Positions 50,439 through 60,989 of a DNA stretch of 64,000 nucleotides are shown here, piece after piece (position 1 is the stretch's first letter; each line of letters begins with the position of its first letter). Origin of the DNA: Rhodothermales bacterium (GTDB lineage Bacteria > Bacteroidota > Rhodothermia > Rhodothermales > Bin80); the NCBI GenBank assembly GCA_028278205.1, contig JANQES010000143.1, forward strand, positions 83,860-147,859, in the 5' to 3' direction. The notes beneath the pieces are model-generated. The model was not told the DNA's origin. It was given only the letters and a program-made list of their open reading frames with translations, and searched no databases. Both the position numbers and the translations under genes were made by a program.

Positions 50439-50473
50439 GCCGCAGGGGCTGGTCGCGTGCCGGCCCCTGCGGC
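50439..50473. terminator. GC-rich hairpin between convergent genes
   Basis: GCCGCAGGGGCTGG (50439-50452) pairs with 50460-50473 (one G-U pair) around a 7-base loop. No strong T-tract follows on either strand, so it is a weak terminator candidate for the peptidase or VOC gene. Confidence 0.5.
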
Positions 50474-50480
50474 GTTGTTG

Positions 50481-50894
50481 TCAACCCTGCTCCAACTCCA
50501 ACACGAGCCCGTCGGCGTCGCGGATGAAGAGGCAGTGGTTGACTTCTTGATAGGGATAGCCAGCGGCGTCGAGGCGGGCGCGGAGGGCGTGCCAGTGGCG
50601 CTGCGGCAGGCGGAACCCGAGATGATGCAGGCCGCCGCGTCCGGGGATCGCCGAGTGGGCCATCTCCGGCATCTCGATGAGTTCGAGCACGTCGCGCCCG
50701 CCTTCGTCGTAGAGCATAGCCCGCTGCCGGCCCTTGCGGATGGGATCGTCTTCGATGACGTGGACGGCCAGGCCCAGCACGTCTGTGTAGAAGGCAATGG
50801 CGCGTTCGAGATCCGTCGTCATCACAGCGGCGTGATCGAGGCGGATGGAGGCGGTTTGTTGTGAGGGCGGCATCGGTTTATTGGTTTTCGTCAT
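50481..50894 (-). CDS. VOC-family (glyoxalase-like) protein
   Basis: The 137-residue protein has two beta-alpha-beta-beta-beta modules: LDHAAVMTTDLERAIAFYTD with metal-ligand His20-type residue, DVLELIEMPE, GLHHLGFRL and DADGLVLELEQ. The His/Glu ligands of glyoxalase I are present, so it may bind a divalent metal. Lactoylglutathione-lyase-like or isomerase functions are possible; the substrate cannot be inferred. It is monocistronic. Confidence 0.82.
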   Translation of the reverse strand: MTKTNKPMPPSQQTASIRLDHAAVMTTDLERAIAFYTDVLGLAVHVIEDDPIRKGRQRAMLYDEGGRDVLELIEMPEMAHSAIPGRGGLHHLGFRLPQRHWHALRARLDAAGYPYQEVNHCLFIRDADGLVLELEQG

Positions 50895-50941
50895 AATCTG
50901 AGATTTTTATGCGTGAGACGAGCGCAGCGACTCACGAAGTA

Positions 50942-51006
50942 AACGTGAAACGTGAGGGTGCCATTGATGAGCTTTCTAGCAGCACCCTCACGTTTCACGT
51001 TTCACG
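50942..51006. repeat. Intergenic palindrome, family E
   Basis: Left arm 50942-50962 (AACGTGAAACGTGAGGGTGC), right arm about 50984-51006 (GCACCCTCACGTTTCACGTT). The right arm encodes the last residues (VKRET) and TGA of the regulator gene. A family N word lies just upstream (about 50917). Confidence 0.85.
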
Positions 51007-53909
51007 ACCCCAATCCCCAACCGTTTCATCTTTTTGTAGAGGCCCTGGCGGGTCAGGCCCAGGGCGTTGGCCGAGGCCGTGACCTGGCCGTCATGTTCGG
51101 CCAGCACTTGCTCGATGAGCACTTTCTCGGTGCCGGCGAGCACTTCGTCGAGGGCGTGGCCGGGTTTGAGGATGGCGTCCTGGGCCGCTTCCAAAAATGC
51201 TGCCGGCGCCGTCTCGTTGGTTGCCGCCTTAGCGATGGCCGGGGCAAGGTCTTCGACGTCGACCAGGGGCGCCGGCTCGCTGGCTGCCAGAAGGAGCACG
51301 CGCTCGACCTCGTTGCGCAACTGACGCACGTTGCCCGGCCACTCGTAGCGCAGCAACGCCTCTACGGCGCGGTTGGTGAGGGTCGGCAGCGGCGTGCCCG
51401 GCGGGCGGAGCGTGTTCAGGTAATGACGCACCAGCAGCGGGATCTCCTCCCGGCGTTCGCGCAACGGCGGCATGTGCAGCGGGATCACGGCGAGCCGGTA
51501 ATACAGGTCTTCGAGGAAGCGGCCTTCGCGGATGCGCGCTACGAGATCCTGGCTCGTCGAGGCGATGAGGCGCGTGTCGGCCTGGACAGGGCGGCCTGCG
51601 CCGTCGGGGACCACCTCGCCGTGTTTCAAGAAGTGCAGCAGCGTCTTCTGCGCGTCGAGCGGCAGAGCGTCTACCCCGGCGAGGAAGAGGGTGCCGCCCT
51701 GGGCAGCGGTGAGGGCGGCGGGCAGCGTGAAGACGTCTCCGGCGAAGCCTGCGCAGGCAAAACGCTGGAACGGCCCCTTCTGGCGCTGGCTCATCGCATG
51801 CACGGCGCGGGCCAGCATGGCTTTGCCGACGCCGCGTTCTCCGGTGATGAGCACCGGGCTGTGGCTGGCCCGGATACGGTGCATCTGCCCGACGATCTCG
51901 CGCAGGGCCGGGCCGGCGTAGACAAAGCCGTCGAGCGGCACCGGCGGTTCGTCATCGAACACACTGTCACTGCCCGAGACGACGCCGAGGCGCTCGGATC
52001 GGAGCAGGGCGTGTTCGAGCGCCAGCGAAGCCACCGGCATCCAGGGTTTGATGCAGGCGCGGGCTTTCAGCCACGCCGGATCGTTGCGGTCGGGCAGGGC
52101 GACGCCGAAGAAGAACGCCGGCCCCGGATGGCCCCGCAGGCGCAGCCAGAGCACGTCGTCGGCGAAGAGTTGCGGGCCGCAGGGTTCGTGGGTTTGCGGC
52201 ACGGCGGGCGCCTCGCCCAACTCGCGCACGCACATCCACGGATGCCCTTCGTCGCAGCGATAGAGGCCCATCCACCGATCCGGCATCAGCCGCCGGGCGG
52301 CTTCGAGCCACGTTTCGGCAATCAATTCCACCGACAGCGAAGCCCGCGCCAGCGAGGCGCCGATGGTCATCTCCTCCGGCTGCGCCACCGGCTCCTCATC
52401 CGCGGGCCAGGCGTCGAGCAGCGTCCTGGTCTGCTCGCGTTCGGGGCGAGCGTCGAGGTTGTCGAAGGTCTGGAAGGCGGCTTCGAGCAGGGCGCGTGTG
52501 TAGACGGGCCGCCGGTCTCGTTCCAGCGTTGCCAGTTTCAACTGAAGCCGCGCGGCCTGATAGACATCGCCGACGAGGGTGTAGGCGGTGAGGGCCTGGC
52601 CGAAGTAGGGCCGGGCTTCTTCCGGATTATTTTCGGCCAGGGCCGAGGCGCCGAGCACCGCGAAGCGCAACGCCGCTAATGGCAAGACGCAAAAGGCGTC
52701 GCAGAAGGGTTGCGTCAGGCTCAGGTAGCGATGGGCGGCTTCGTCGTTATCTTGCGCCCGGCAGAGGCGCGCGAGGGTGAGCAGGGCGCGTAGCTGTCGG
52801 CCCTGGTGGCCGGTTTCGCGGGCGATGTCGTAGGCGCGCGCGGCCCACGATTGCGCCTCGCTCAAGGCGCCCTTTCGATCCGCCAAATCGCACCAGGCCA
52901 TCGCCACGCCGGCAGCCATCAGCCGGTTTTGCAGGGGATGGATCTGCTCTTCGATGCTATGAAGCAGCGTTTCGGCCTCAGCGAGGTGGCTGCGTCTGAG
53001 GTCGAGCCGGACGCGTTGGAGCTTCAGCGAAGCCCAGGCCGCCGGCTGATCGCTCGTCGCTTCCAGCGCGGTATCGATGAGCGCGTCGCCTTGATCCCAG
53101 GCGCCGCTACGCAAGGCTGCGCCGGCATGCGCCCGGTAGGCGGCCAGCAGCGCATAGCCGGGCTTGACGGCAGCCCGTCGCAGGCGCGTCTCGGCTTCAG
53201 CAGCAGCCTCCTCGATAGCAGCGGGGGGGCGCCCCAGATCGTAATACAGCGCCGCCTGATAGGCATAGGCGCGTCCTTCCGCAAACGAATCGCCGGCTCG
53301 TTGCGCCTGCTCTTTGAGGGCTTCGGCAACGGTCAGCGCCTGCGCAAAACGGCCCTCGAAGTGGGCGCCGAGCGTGTGCAGATCGAGCAACCAGAGGGCA
53401 GCCGGGGTGTCTTCTACCTTTTCATGCTGCGCGGCGGCGGCGTCCAGCGCCCGGCGCATCAACGGATATTCGTCGAGGGCGAAGTAGGCCCAGGCTTTAC
53501 CCATCAGCGACCAGCAGCGGCCCGCCGGGTTCAGGGCATCGCGGAAAAAGCGTTCGGCTTCGTCGAGCAGGTGCAGGGCGCGGGCGTCGTCGTAGGTGGC
53601 TGCCGACGGCCAGGTGTGGATCCAGCCCAGCCACAGCGCCACTTCGGCGCGCGCCGCCGGGTCGAGGGTCTGGCGCGCGGCGGAGGCGTCGAAGGGTCTG
53701 AGCAACGCGTGCGCCTGCTTCACATCACCAAACCACAGCAGCCGCACCCGCGCCAGCAGGCTGCGTAGCACGAGCTGGCCCGCGCCGAGCGCGTCGGGCA
53801 CCTGCTCCGGCACCGGCTCGATGAGCGGTTCGAGCATACGCGCCACGTCGAGCGCTCGCCCCTCGGCCAGCAACCCTCGCGCTATCGCTATGGTTTGGCT
53901 ATGCTTCAA
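50988..53909 (-). CDS. Large TPR-GAF-AAA+ enhancer-binding-protein-like regulator, core probably inactive
   Basis: The 973-residue protein has about 500 residues of TPR-like helices, a GAF-like region (about 520-660), an NtrC-type AAA+ region and a Fis-type helix-turn-helix (TASANALGLTRQGLYKKM, about 944-961). Walker A is near-normal (GERGVGK, 690-696). The segment that should contain ELFGHEKGAFTGA is deleted, and the Walker B acidic pair is replaced (TLFLAGVD, 740-747). The sigma-54-contacting loop and ATP hydrolysis are therefore probably lost. Sensor and arginine-finger region (EGRFLEDLYYRLAVIPLHMP) remains. It may act as a sigma-70-type repressor/activator or a protein scaffold. The C-terminal VKRET is repeat-encoded. 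Confidence 0.82.
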   Translation of the reverse strand: MKHSQTIAIARGLLAEGRALDVARMLEPLIEPVPEQVPDALGAGQLVLRSLLARVRLLWFGDVKQAHALLRPFDASAARQTLDPAARAEVALWLGWIHTWPSAATYDDARALHLLDEAERFFRDALNPAGRCWSLMGKAWAYFALDEYPLMRRALDAAAAQHEKVEDTPAALWLLDLHTLGAHFEGRFAQALTVAEALKEQAQRAGDSFAEGRAYAYQAALYYDLGRPPAAIEEAAAEAETRLRRAAVKPGYALLAAYRAHAGAALRSGAWDQGDALIDTALEATSDQPAAWASLKLQRVRLDLRRSHLAEAETLLHSIEEQIHPLQNRLMAAGVAMAWCDLADRKGALSEAQSWAARAYDIARETGHQGRQLRALLTLARLCRAQDNDEAAHRYLSLTQPFCDAFCVLPLAALRFAVLGASALAENNPEEARPYFGQALTAYTLVGDVYQAARLQLKLATLERDRRPVYTRALLEAAFQTFDNLDARPEREQTRTLLDAWPADEEPVAQPEEMTIGASLARASLSVELIAETWLEAARRLMPDRWMGLYRCDEGHPWMCVRELGEAPAVPQTHEPCGPQLFADDVLWLRLRGHPGPAFFFGVALPDRNDPAWLKARACIKPWMPVASLALEHALLRSERLGVVSGSDSVFDDEPPVPLDGFVYAGPALREIVGQMHRIRASHSPVLITGERGVGKAMLARAVHAMSQRQKGPFQRFACAGFAGDVFTLPAALTAAQGGTLFLAGVDALPLDAQKTLLHFLKHGEVVPDGAGRPVQADTRLIASTSQDLVARIREGRFLEDLYYRLAVIPLHMPPLRERREEIPLLVRHYLNTLRPPGTPLPTLTNRAVEALLRYEWPGNVRQLRNEVERVLLLAASEPAPLVDVEDLAPAIAKAATNETAPAAFLEAAQDAILKPGHALDEVLAGTEKVLIEQVLAEHDGQVTASANALGLTRQGLYKKMKRLGIGVVKRET

Positions 53910-53956
53910 CGATTGGTTGACACTATATCGATAACAGTGAGCCTGTTGTGAGGGAA

Positions 53957-54033
53957 GTCACTGGTCATTGGTCACTGGTCACTGGTTTTTGATCTTCCAC
54001 CAGTGACTAATGACCAGTGACTAGTGACCAATG
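53957..54033. repeat. Intergenic palindrome, family C
   Basis: Left arm 53957-53986 (GTCACTGGTCATTGGTCACT) and right arm 53998-54033. It lies between the DUF59 gene (the last gene of the suf operon) and the promoter region of the regulator gene. Confidence 0.85.
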
Positions 54034-54034
54034 A

Positions 54035-54373
54035 CTATAAAAACCCAAGTTCCAGCTTCGCCTCTTCAGACATCATCTCGATGGTGAAAGGCGGGTCGAA
54101 GGTGAGTTCGACGCGGGCGTCGGCCACGCCCTCGGTCAACATCACAGCCGACTCGACCTGGCTGGGCAGGATGCCGGCCACCGGGCAGTTGGGCGAGGTC
54201 AGCGTCATCGTCACGAAGACGCGGTCGTCGGGGTCGAGGCGCACTTTATAGATCAGGCCGAGGTCGTAGACGTTGATCGGGATCTCCGGATCGTAGACCT
54301 GCTTGATCGACTCGATAACGTCGTCTTCGAGGGCCTGGTTGGTTGCGTTGTTGATGATTTCCGTCGTCATCAT
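54035..54373 (-). CDS. DUF59 (MIP18-like) iron-sulfur assembly protein
   Basis: The 112-residue protein is a single DUF59/MIP18 domain: SIKQVYDPEIPINVYDLGLI and TLTSPNCPVAGILP with the conserved Cys63. Such proteins (SufT-like) act late in iron-sulfur cluster assembly or transfer and commonly end suf operons. The second ATG (54370) is an equally good start. It lies 130 bases downstream of sufSE, separated by palindrome G3. Confidence 0.88.
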   Translation of the reverse strand: MMTTEIINNATNQALEDDVIESIKQVYDPEIPINVYDLGLIYKVRLDPDDRVFVTMTLTSPNCPVAGILPSQVESAVMLTEGVADARVELTFDPPFTIEMMSEEAKLELGFL

Positions 54374-54379
54374 GGTATT

Positions 54380-54450
54380 GAGAGTGGGAGAGAGGGGAAA
54401 GGGGGAACGGGAGATTTAACTCCCTCTCGCCCGCTCTCCCTTTCCGTCTT
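54380..54450. repeat. Intergenic palindrome, family G
   Basis: Left arm 54380-54413 (GAGAGTGGGAGAGAGGGGAA) and right arm 54420-54450 (CTCCCTCTCGCCCGCTCTCC). It lies inside the suf operon between sufSE and the DUF59 gene. Confidence 0.8.
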
Positions 54451-54503
54451 GAGTGTTTATTTCCTTTCGAAACCAGCGTAACGGCTGGCACCGTCTACAC
54501 GCT

Positions 54504-56228
54504 CTAGGAGTGAGCCAGGGCCAGCGCGTCGAGTTTGACGCGTTTGATCATCGCGCCGAGGCCGTTTTTACGCTGGGCCGAGATCATGTGGGGGATGTCC
54601 ACGTCGGCCATGAAGGCGTCGAGATCTTCAGCCAGGATGGCCTCCGGGGGTTGGCCGTTGAGCAGGCGCACCAGCAGCGCGATCATCCCTTTGGTGATCA
54701 TGGCATTGCTGTCGGCCTGGAAGTAGACGCGTCCATGGCGCGCTTCGGTGTGGAGCCACACCATCGAGAGGCAGCCGTGGATGCGGTTTTGCTCAGTCCG
54801 ATAGGCGTCGTCGAGGTCCGGCATAGCTTCGCCGAGTTCCATCAGATAGTCGCGCTTGTCGTTGACATCGTCGAAGAGGTCAAATTCTTCGACGATCTCC
54901 TGCCGGCGTTCGGCGATGGACGGCACGTCGTCCACCGGCGCTGCTGCCGGCTGGGCATTGGCGCGCCCGCGTTGCCGGATCGTGCCGAGGCGCCGGCGGA
55001 CGGTGTGAAGGCCTTCGACGAGCGCGTCTACGTCGTCTCGCGTGTTGTAGAGGGCGAACGAAGCGCGGACGGTGCCGGGGATGCCGAACTGGTTCATCAG
55101 CGGCATCGTGCAATGATGCCCCGTCCGTACGGCGATGCCCAGTTCGTCGAGGATTTTTCCGGTGTCGTACGGATTGGCATCTTCGAGGAGGAACGACGCG
55201 ACGCTGGCCTTCTCCGCCGCCGTCCCGATCAGTCGGAGCCCGTCTATGGTTTGCAGCCGCTCGTGGGCGTAGGCCAGCAGATCATGCTCATATGCGGCGA
55301 TGGCGTCGAGCCCGATTTCGTCGAGGTATTCCAGCGCCACCGCCAGCCCGACCGCCCCGGCGATGTGCGGCGTGCCGGCTTCGAATTTGTGCGGCAGCCC
55401 GTCGTAGGTCGTCCCCGCGAAAGAAACCGTCTCGATCATGTCGCCGCCGCCCTGATAGGGGGGGAGGGCGTTGAGGAGGGCTTCTTTGCCGTAGAGGATG
55501 CCGATGCCGGTGGGGCCGAAGATTTTGTGGCCGGAGAAGCAGTAAAAATCGCAATCGAGCGCCTGGACGTCTACCGGCATGTGCTGCACCGCCTGCGCGC
55601 CGTCGAGCAGCACAGGAATGCCGCGCGCGTGGGCCGCCTCGATCACGCGCCGGACGGGGTTGACCGTGCCGAGGCTGTTCGAAACATGCACGAGAGCGAC
55701 GATTTTCGTCCGGTCGTTGAGCAGATCGTCGTAGGCGTCGAGGCGGAGTTCGCCCCGGTCGTTGACGGGGATGACGCGGAGGCGGGCGCCTTTTTCCTGG
55801 CACACCATCTGCCACGGGACGATGTTCGAATGGTGCTCCATCGCCGAGATCACCACCTCATCGCCGGCGCCAATGCGGCTGTGCCCGAAGCTCGTGGCGA
55901 CGAGGTTGATCGACTCGGAGGTCCCGCGTGTGTAGATGATCTCGTGCGCATGCGCCGCGTTGATGAACCGCGCAATCCGCGCCCGCGCAGCTTCGTAGGC
56001 ATCGGTGGCGCGCTGGCTGAGCAGATGCACGCCCCGATGCACGTTGCTATGCTCCCACGTATAATAGCGCGTCAGCCGGTCGATGACGGCCTGCGGCTTC
56101 TGCGCCGACGCCGCATTATCGAGATAGACGAGCGGGCGCCCGTCGTAGATCGTCTGATGCAACGCGGGGAAGTCAGCCCGGATGCGGTCGATGTCGAAGG
56201 CCGTCGTCTGGGTTTCGAGAGTCTGCAT
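54504..56228 (-). CDS. sufSE: SufS-SufE fusion: cysteine desulfurase with sulfur-acceptor domain
   Basis: The 574-residue protein joins SufS (residues 1-about 420) and SufE (about 440-574). SufS features: SAMEHHSNIVPW, PLP lysine Lys235 in FSGHKIFGPTG and persulfide Cys373 in RTGHHCTMPLM. SufE features: IVEEFDLFDDVNDKRDYLME and acceptor Cys486 in HGCLSMVW. A linker rich in Pro/Ala connects them. The fusion would pass sulfur intramolecularly to SufBCD. The start at 56228 (MQTLETQ) is preferred; the frame extends 12 codons upstream. It lies between sufD and the DUF59 gene. Confidence 0.93.
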   Translation of the reverse strand: MQTLETQTTAFDIDRIRADFPALHQTIYDGRPLVYLDNAASAQKPQAVIDRLTRYYTWEHSNVHRGVHLLSQRATDAYEAARARIARFINAAHAHEIIYTRGTSESINLVATSFGHSRIGAGDEVVISAMEHHSNIVPWQMVCQEKGARLRVIPVNDRGELRLDAYDDLLNDRTKIVALVHVSNSLGTVNPVRRVIEAAHARGIPVLLDGAQAVQHMPVDVQALDCDFYCFSGHKIFGPTGIGILYGKEALLNALPPYQGGGDMIETVSFAGTTYDGLPHKFEAGTPHIAGAVGLAVALEYLDEIGLDAIAAYEHDLLAYAHERLQTIDGLRLIGTAAEKASVASFLLEDANPYDTGKILDELGIAVRTGHHCTMPLMNQFGIPGTVRASFALYNTRDDVDALVEGLHTVRRRLGTIRQRGRANAQPAAAPVDDVPSIAERRQEIVEEFDLFDDVNDKRDYLMELGEAMPDLDDAYRTEQNRIHGCLSMVWLHTEARHGRVYFQADSNAMITKGMIALLVRLLNGQPPEAILAEDLDAFMADVDIPHMISAQRKNGLGAMIKRVKLDALALAHS

Positions 56229-56260
56229 GACTCGTTCGGTTATGAAGTATGGGAGGGATG

Positions 56261-56420
56261 GCAATTTTGGATTTTAGATTTTGGATTTTGGATTGTTTAC
56301 TTCCACCCGATCAAACAACCGAATACGTCGCGACGGTGAAAACCGCTGAGACTTTTTCGATTGATTAAACGGGATCGAACAAGACCAATCCAAAATCCAA
56401 AATCTAAAATCCAAAATTGC
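56261..56420. repeat. Intergenic palindrome, family A, perfect 35-bp arms
   Basis: Arms 56261-56295 and 56386-56420 are perfect complements over 35 bases (begin GCAATTTTGGATTTTAGATT). The 90-base loop contains CTTTTTCGATTGATT, which resembles the loop of the copy at 2203. It lies in the operon between sufD and sufSE. Confidence 0.92.
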
Positions 56421-56435
56421 AGGCCCTCTCATACT

Positions 56436-57770
56436 TCAGTCACTAAAACGCGCCGTCACCATCGCGTCGAGCGCCTCTTGCAGCGGTTCGAGGGTGACGT
56501 TGTCGAGCACGGCGCGGGCGAAGGAGACCAGCATCAGGGCGCGGGCGCGTTGCAAGGTCAGGCCGCGCGTGCGGAGGTAGAAGATGGCCTCTTCGTCGAG
56601 TTGCCCCGTCGTGGCGCCGTGGCTGCACTTGACGTCGTCGGCATAGATCTCCAACTCCGGTTTGGCGTACATGCTGGCGGTGTCGGTCAGTACGATGCTT
56701 TTGTTCGACTGGTAGGCGTTGGTTTGTTGCGCATCCTGGCGCACGAGCACCTTCCCATTGAAGATGCCCGTGGCCCGGCCGTCCAGGATGCCCTTATAAA
56801 ATTCGTTGCTGAAGCAGTTGGGCATGGCGTGATCGACAAGCGTGTGGTTATCCACGTGCATCGTGCCATCGGCCAGGAAGAGGCCGTAGAGGTGCGTCTC
56901 ACACTGCTCGGCGTCGGGCAAGACGGTGATGTTGTTGCGGATGACCTCGCCGCCGAAGGTGAACGTGCTGTTGCGGAAGACGCTACTCGCCTGCTGGTAG
57001 ACGTTGAGCGTCGTCACCATGCTCGTCGTCGTCCCCTCGTCCTGAATCTCATACCGATCCACGTGCGCGTGATCCCCGACGAAAACCTCCGACACGGCGT
57101 TCACGAACGTCTTCACCTCGGTGGTCGCCCGGCTGCTCTGGATGAGCCGGACCTGCGCGTTTTCCTCCGCCACGATCAGGTTTCTCGGCTGCACCAGCGC
57201 ATCCTCCGCCGTCGTCATCAGATTGATCAACTGCACCGGCTTTTCGACGACGGCGTTGCGGGGCACGTAGACGAACGCGCCGTCCTTCGTAAAGGCCGTG
57301 TTGAGCGCGGTGAAGACCTCACCCTCAGAATCCGCATACCGGGCCAGGTGCGCGTCGAGGAGCGCCGTGTGGGTTTCCGCAGCCTCGGCCAGCCCCGTCA
57401 CAACGACGCCTTCGGGCAGATCGTCCAGGCGAGAGAGCGCGGCGTTGAAGTGGCCGTTGACAAACACCGCCACGTGCGCTTCGAGATCAGGAATCAAAAG
57501 CGCCTCGACGTCGCTCGCCGAAACCGAGTCGTCCGACGGCCCGAACGTCAGGGCGTAGGGCCGCTTGAGGAGTTTGCCGATGTTGGTGTATTTCCACGCT
57601 TCGGTTTTGCGCGCCGGGAAGCCCAGCGTAGCGAAGTGCCCGATGGCCTCTTTGCGCAACCGGCGAAGCCCGTCGTTGGAGCCGTTGAGCGACAGCCCCT
57701 CCTGCATCTCGAACGCCGAGACGAACCGGTCTTCGAGGCGGGTGTCTTTGTCTATGAGTGCTGCTGGCAT
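56436..57770 (-). CDS. sufD: Iron-sulfur assembly scaffold protein SufD
   Basis: The 444-residue protein matches SufD: FPARKTEAWKYTNIGKLLKR near the N terminus, a long right-handed beta-helix, and the C-terminal DDVKCSHGATTGQLDEEAIF with ARALMLVSFARAVL. SufD pairs with SufB and SufC to form the cluster scaffold. The length is typical. It is read between sufC and sufSE. Confidence 0.93.
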   Translation of the reverse strand: MPAALIDKDTRLEDRFVSAFEMQEGLSLNGSNDGLRRLRKEAIGHFATLGFPARKTEAWKYTNIGKLLKRPYALTFGPSDDSVSASDVEALLIPDLEAHVAVFVNGHFNAALSRLDDLPEGVVVTGLAEAAETHTALLDAHLARYADSEGEVFTALNTAFTKDGAFVYVPRNAVVEKPVQLINLMTTAEDALVQPRNLIVAEENAQVRLIQSSRATTEVKTFVNAVSEVFVGDHAHVDRYEIQDEGTTTSMVTTLNVYQQASSVFRNSTFTFGGEVIRNNITVLPDAEQCETHLYGLFLADGTMHVDNHTLVDHAMPNCFSNEFYKGILDGRATGIFNGKVLVRQDAQQTNAYQSNKSIVLTDTASMYAKPELEIYADDVKCSHGATTGQLDEEAIFYLRTRGLTLQRARALMLVSFARAVLDNVTLEPLQEALDAMVTARFSD

Positions 57771-57805
57771 TTTCAGGGATTATCCGTTTAGATTAAGATG
57801 ATTTA

Positions 57806-57882
57806 AGTATTTTAGTGTTATGGTTTTATAGTGTTTGAGTGTACTCAACTAAAACACCAAAACACTGTAACACTAAAACACC
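57806..57882. repeat. Intergenic palindrome, family B
   Basis: Left arm 57806-57840 (GTATTTTAGTGTTATGGTTT) and right arm 57846-57882 (CTAAAACACCAAAACACTGT). It lies between sufC and sufD. Confidence 0.8.
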
Positions 57883-57886
57883 GCCG

Positions 57887-58657
<771 letters not shown>

Positions 58658-58690
58658 TCTTTTTGCGTTGTGCTTGTTGGGTTGATGTTG

Positions 58691-58770
58691 ATGAGTCGGA
58701 GAGTCTAAGAGTCGGGGAGTCGGAGATTTCTTTTCCTCACCGGCTCTCCGATTCTCCGGCTCTCCGACTC
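58691..58770. repeat. Intergenic palindrome, family H
   Basis: Left arm 58691-58725 (GATGAGTCGGAGAGTCTAAG) and right arm 58741-58770 (CGGCTCTCCGATTCTCCGGC). A related short copy is present at about 3938-3980 inside the 5' part of the acyl-CoA dehydrogenase frame. Confidence 0.8.
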
Positions 58771-58781
58771 AAAGGGAGGCG

Positions 58782-60242
<1,461 letters not shown>

Positions 60243-60336
60243 GAAGGTGCCGGTTGTTTAGCAGGAACGAGGCCGTGCGATGCCGGGAGGCGGGGCCTCA
60301 TCGTTATTTAGATTGAGTCTGAATAAAACAATATAC

Positions 60337-60352
60337 GTAAACAATTGTTTAC
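60337..60352. promoter_or_regulatory. Palindromic operator candidate upstream of sufB
   Basis: GTAAACAATTGTTTAC is a perfect 16-bp palindrome in the 388-bp divergent region between sufB and sufA (60243-60630). It is unlike the repeat families in base content and location and is small enough to be a dimeric repressor site. A similar 14-bp palindrome, AAAACAATTGTTTT, lies at 61946-61959. The rest of the gap holds the palindrome at 60494 and no gene. Confidence 0.45.
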
Positions 60353-60493
60353 ATCAACAGGGGGTGTAAACGAAAAGTTACAACCGCCTCGGTCGTTCTT
60401 CACGAAGGCTTAATCGAAACACGGCGTGGGGTCGTGGGTTTTCCTTGCGAAGTAGGTTGAAAACAGACCTGTAGGGTTTGCTTCGATCATGCT

Positions 60494-60566
60494 GTCATGG
60501 GTCATGAGTCATGGGTCATGGGATTCTCACTCATGACTCATGACCCATGACTCATGACCCATGACC
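60494..60566. repeat. Intergenic palindrome, family D
   Basis: Left arm 60494-60523 (GTCATGGGTCATGAGTCATG) and right arm 60530-60566 (ACTCATGACTCATGACCCAT). It lies 65 bases upstream of the sufA start. Confidence 0.85.
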
Positions 60567-60630
60567 AACGCCATCCTCGCGCCAACGCGCCGACGCCTGA
60601 AAACGCCAAAAACGTAGTTTCAAGACGATA

Positions 60631-60963
60631 ATGGACATCCAAATCACCGACCGCGCGCTCGATAAAATCCGCCGGATTGCCCAGAATGAGGCCATCGACG
60701 TCGATGCGAACGTGCTCCGCGTGGCCGTCGTGCCCGGCGGCTGCTCCGGCCTGACCTACGACCTAGGCTGGGACACCATCATCCAAAACGACGACCGCAT
60801 CACCGAATTCGGCAACATCCGCGTCGTCATGGACAAGAAGAGCTACCTCTACGTAGATGGCTCCGAACTCGACTTCACCGACGGCCTCGAAGGCAAAGGT
60901 TTCCATTTCCTCAACCCACAAGCCGCCAGGACGTGCGCCTGCGGCGAATCCTTCGGCCTTTAG
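60631..60963 (+). CDS. sufA: A-type iron-sulfur carrier (HesB/IscA/SufA family)
   Basis: The 110-residue protein has the three cluster-binding cysteines: Cys38 in PGGCSGLTY, and Cys102 and Cys104 in TCACGESF. It carries clusters from the Suf scaffold to target proteins. It is divergent from the suf operon. The stop codon is inside a strong terminator stem shared with the convergent outer-membrane gene. Confidence 0.93.
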   Translation: MDIQITDRALDKIRRIAQNEAIDVDANVLRVAVVPGGCSGLTYDLGWDTIIQNDDRITEFGNIRVVMDKKSYLYVDGSELDFTDGLEGKGFHFLNPQAARTCACGESFGL

Positions 60964-60988
60964 AAAATCCGTGAACGGATTTTCTAAA
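60959..60988. terminator. Bidirectional terminator, sufA / outer-membrane protein gene
   Basis: A perfect 13-bp stem (TTTAGAAAATCCG, 60959-60971, with 60976-60988) and a 4-base loop TGAA. Arms end in AAA/TTT runs so it could work on both strands. It includes the sufA stop codon. Confidence 0.75.
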
Positions 60989-60989
60989 A

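Noticed and set aside
50952..52679. Plus-strand open frame of 575 codons opposite the large regulator
   Set aside because: No recognisable domain, composition rich in Arg, His and Gly, and fully antisense to a gene with clear AAA+ and HTH motifs.
54453..56339. Plus-strand open frame of 628 codons opposite sufSE
   Set aside because: Antisense to a gene with all catalytic residues of SufS and SufE; the shadow shows no motif.
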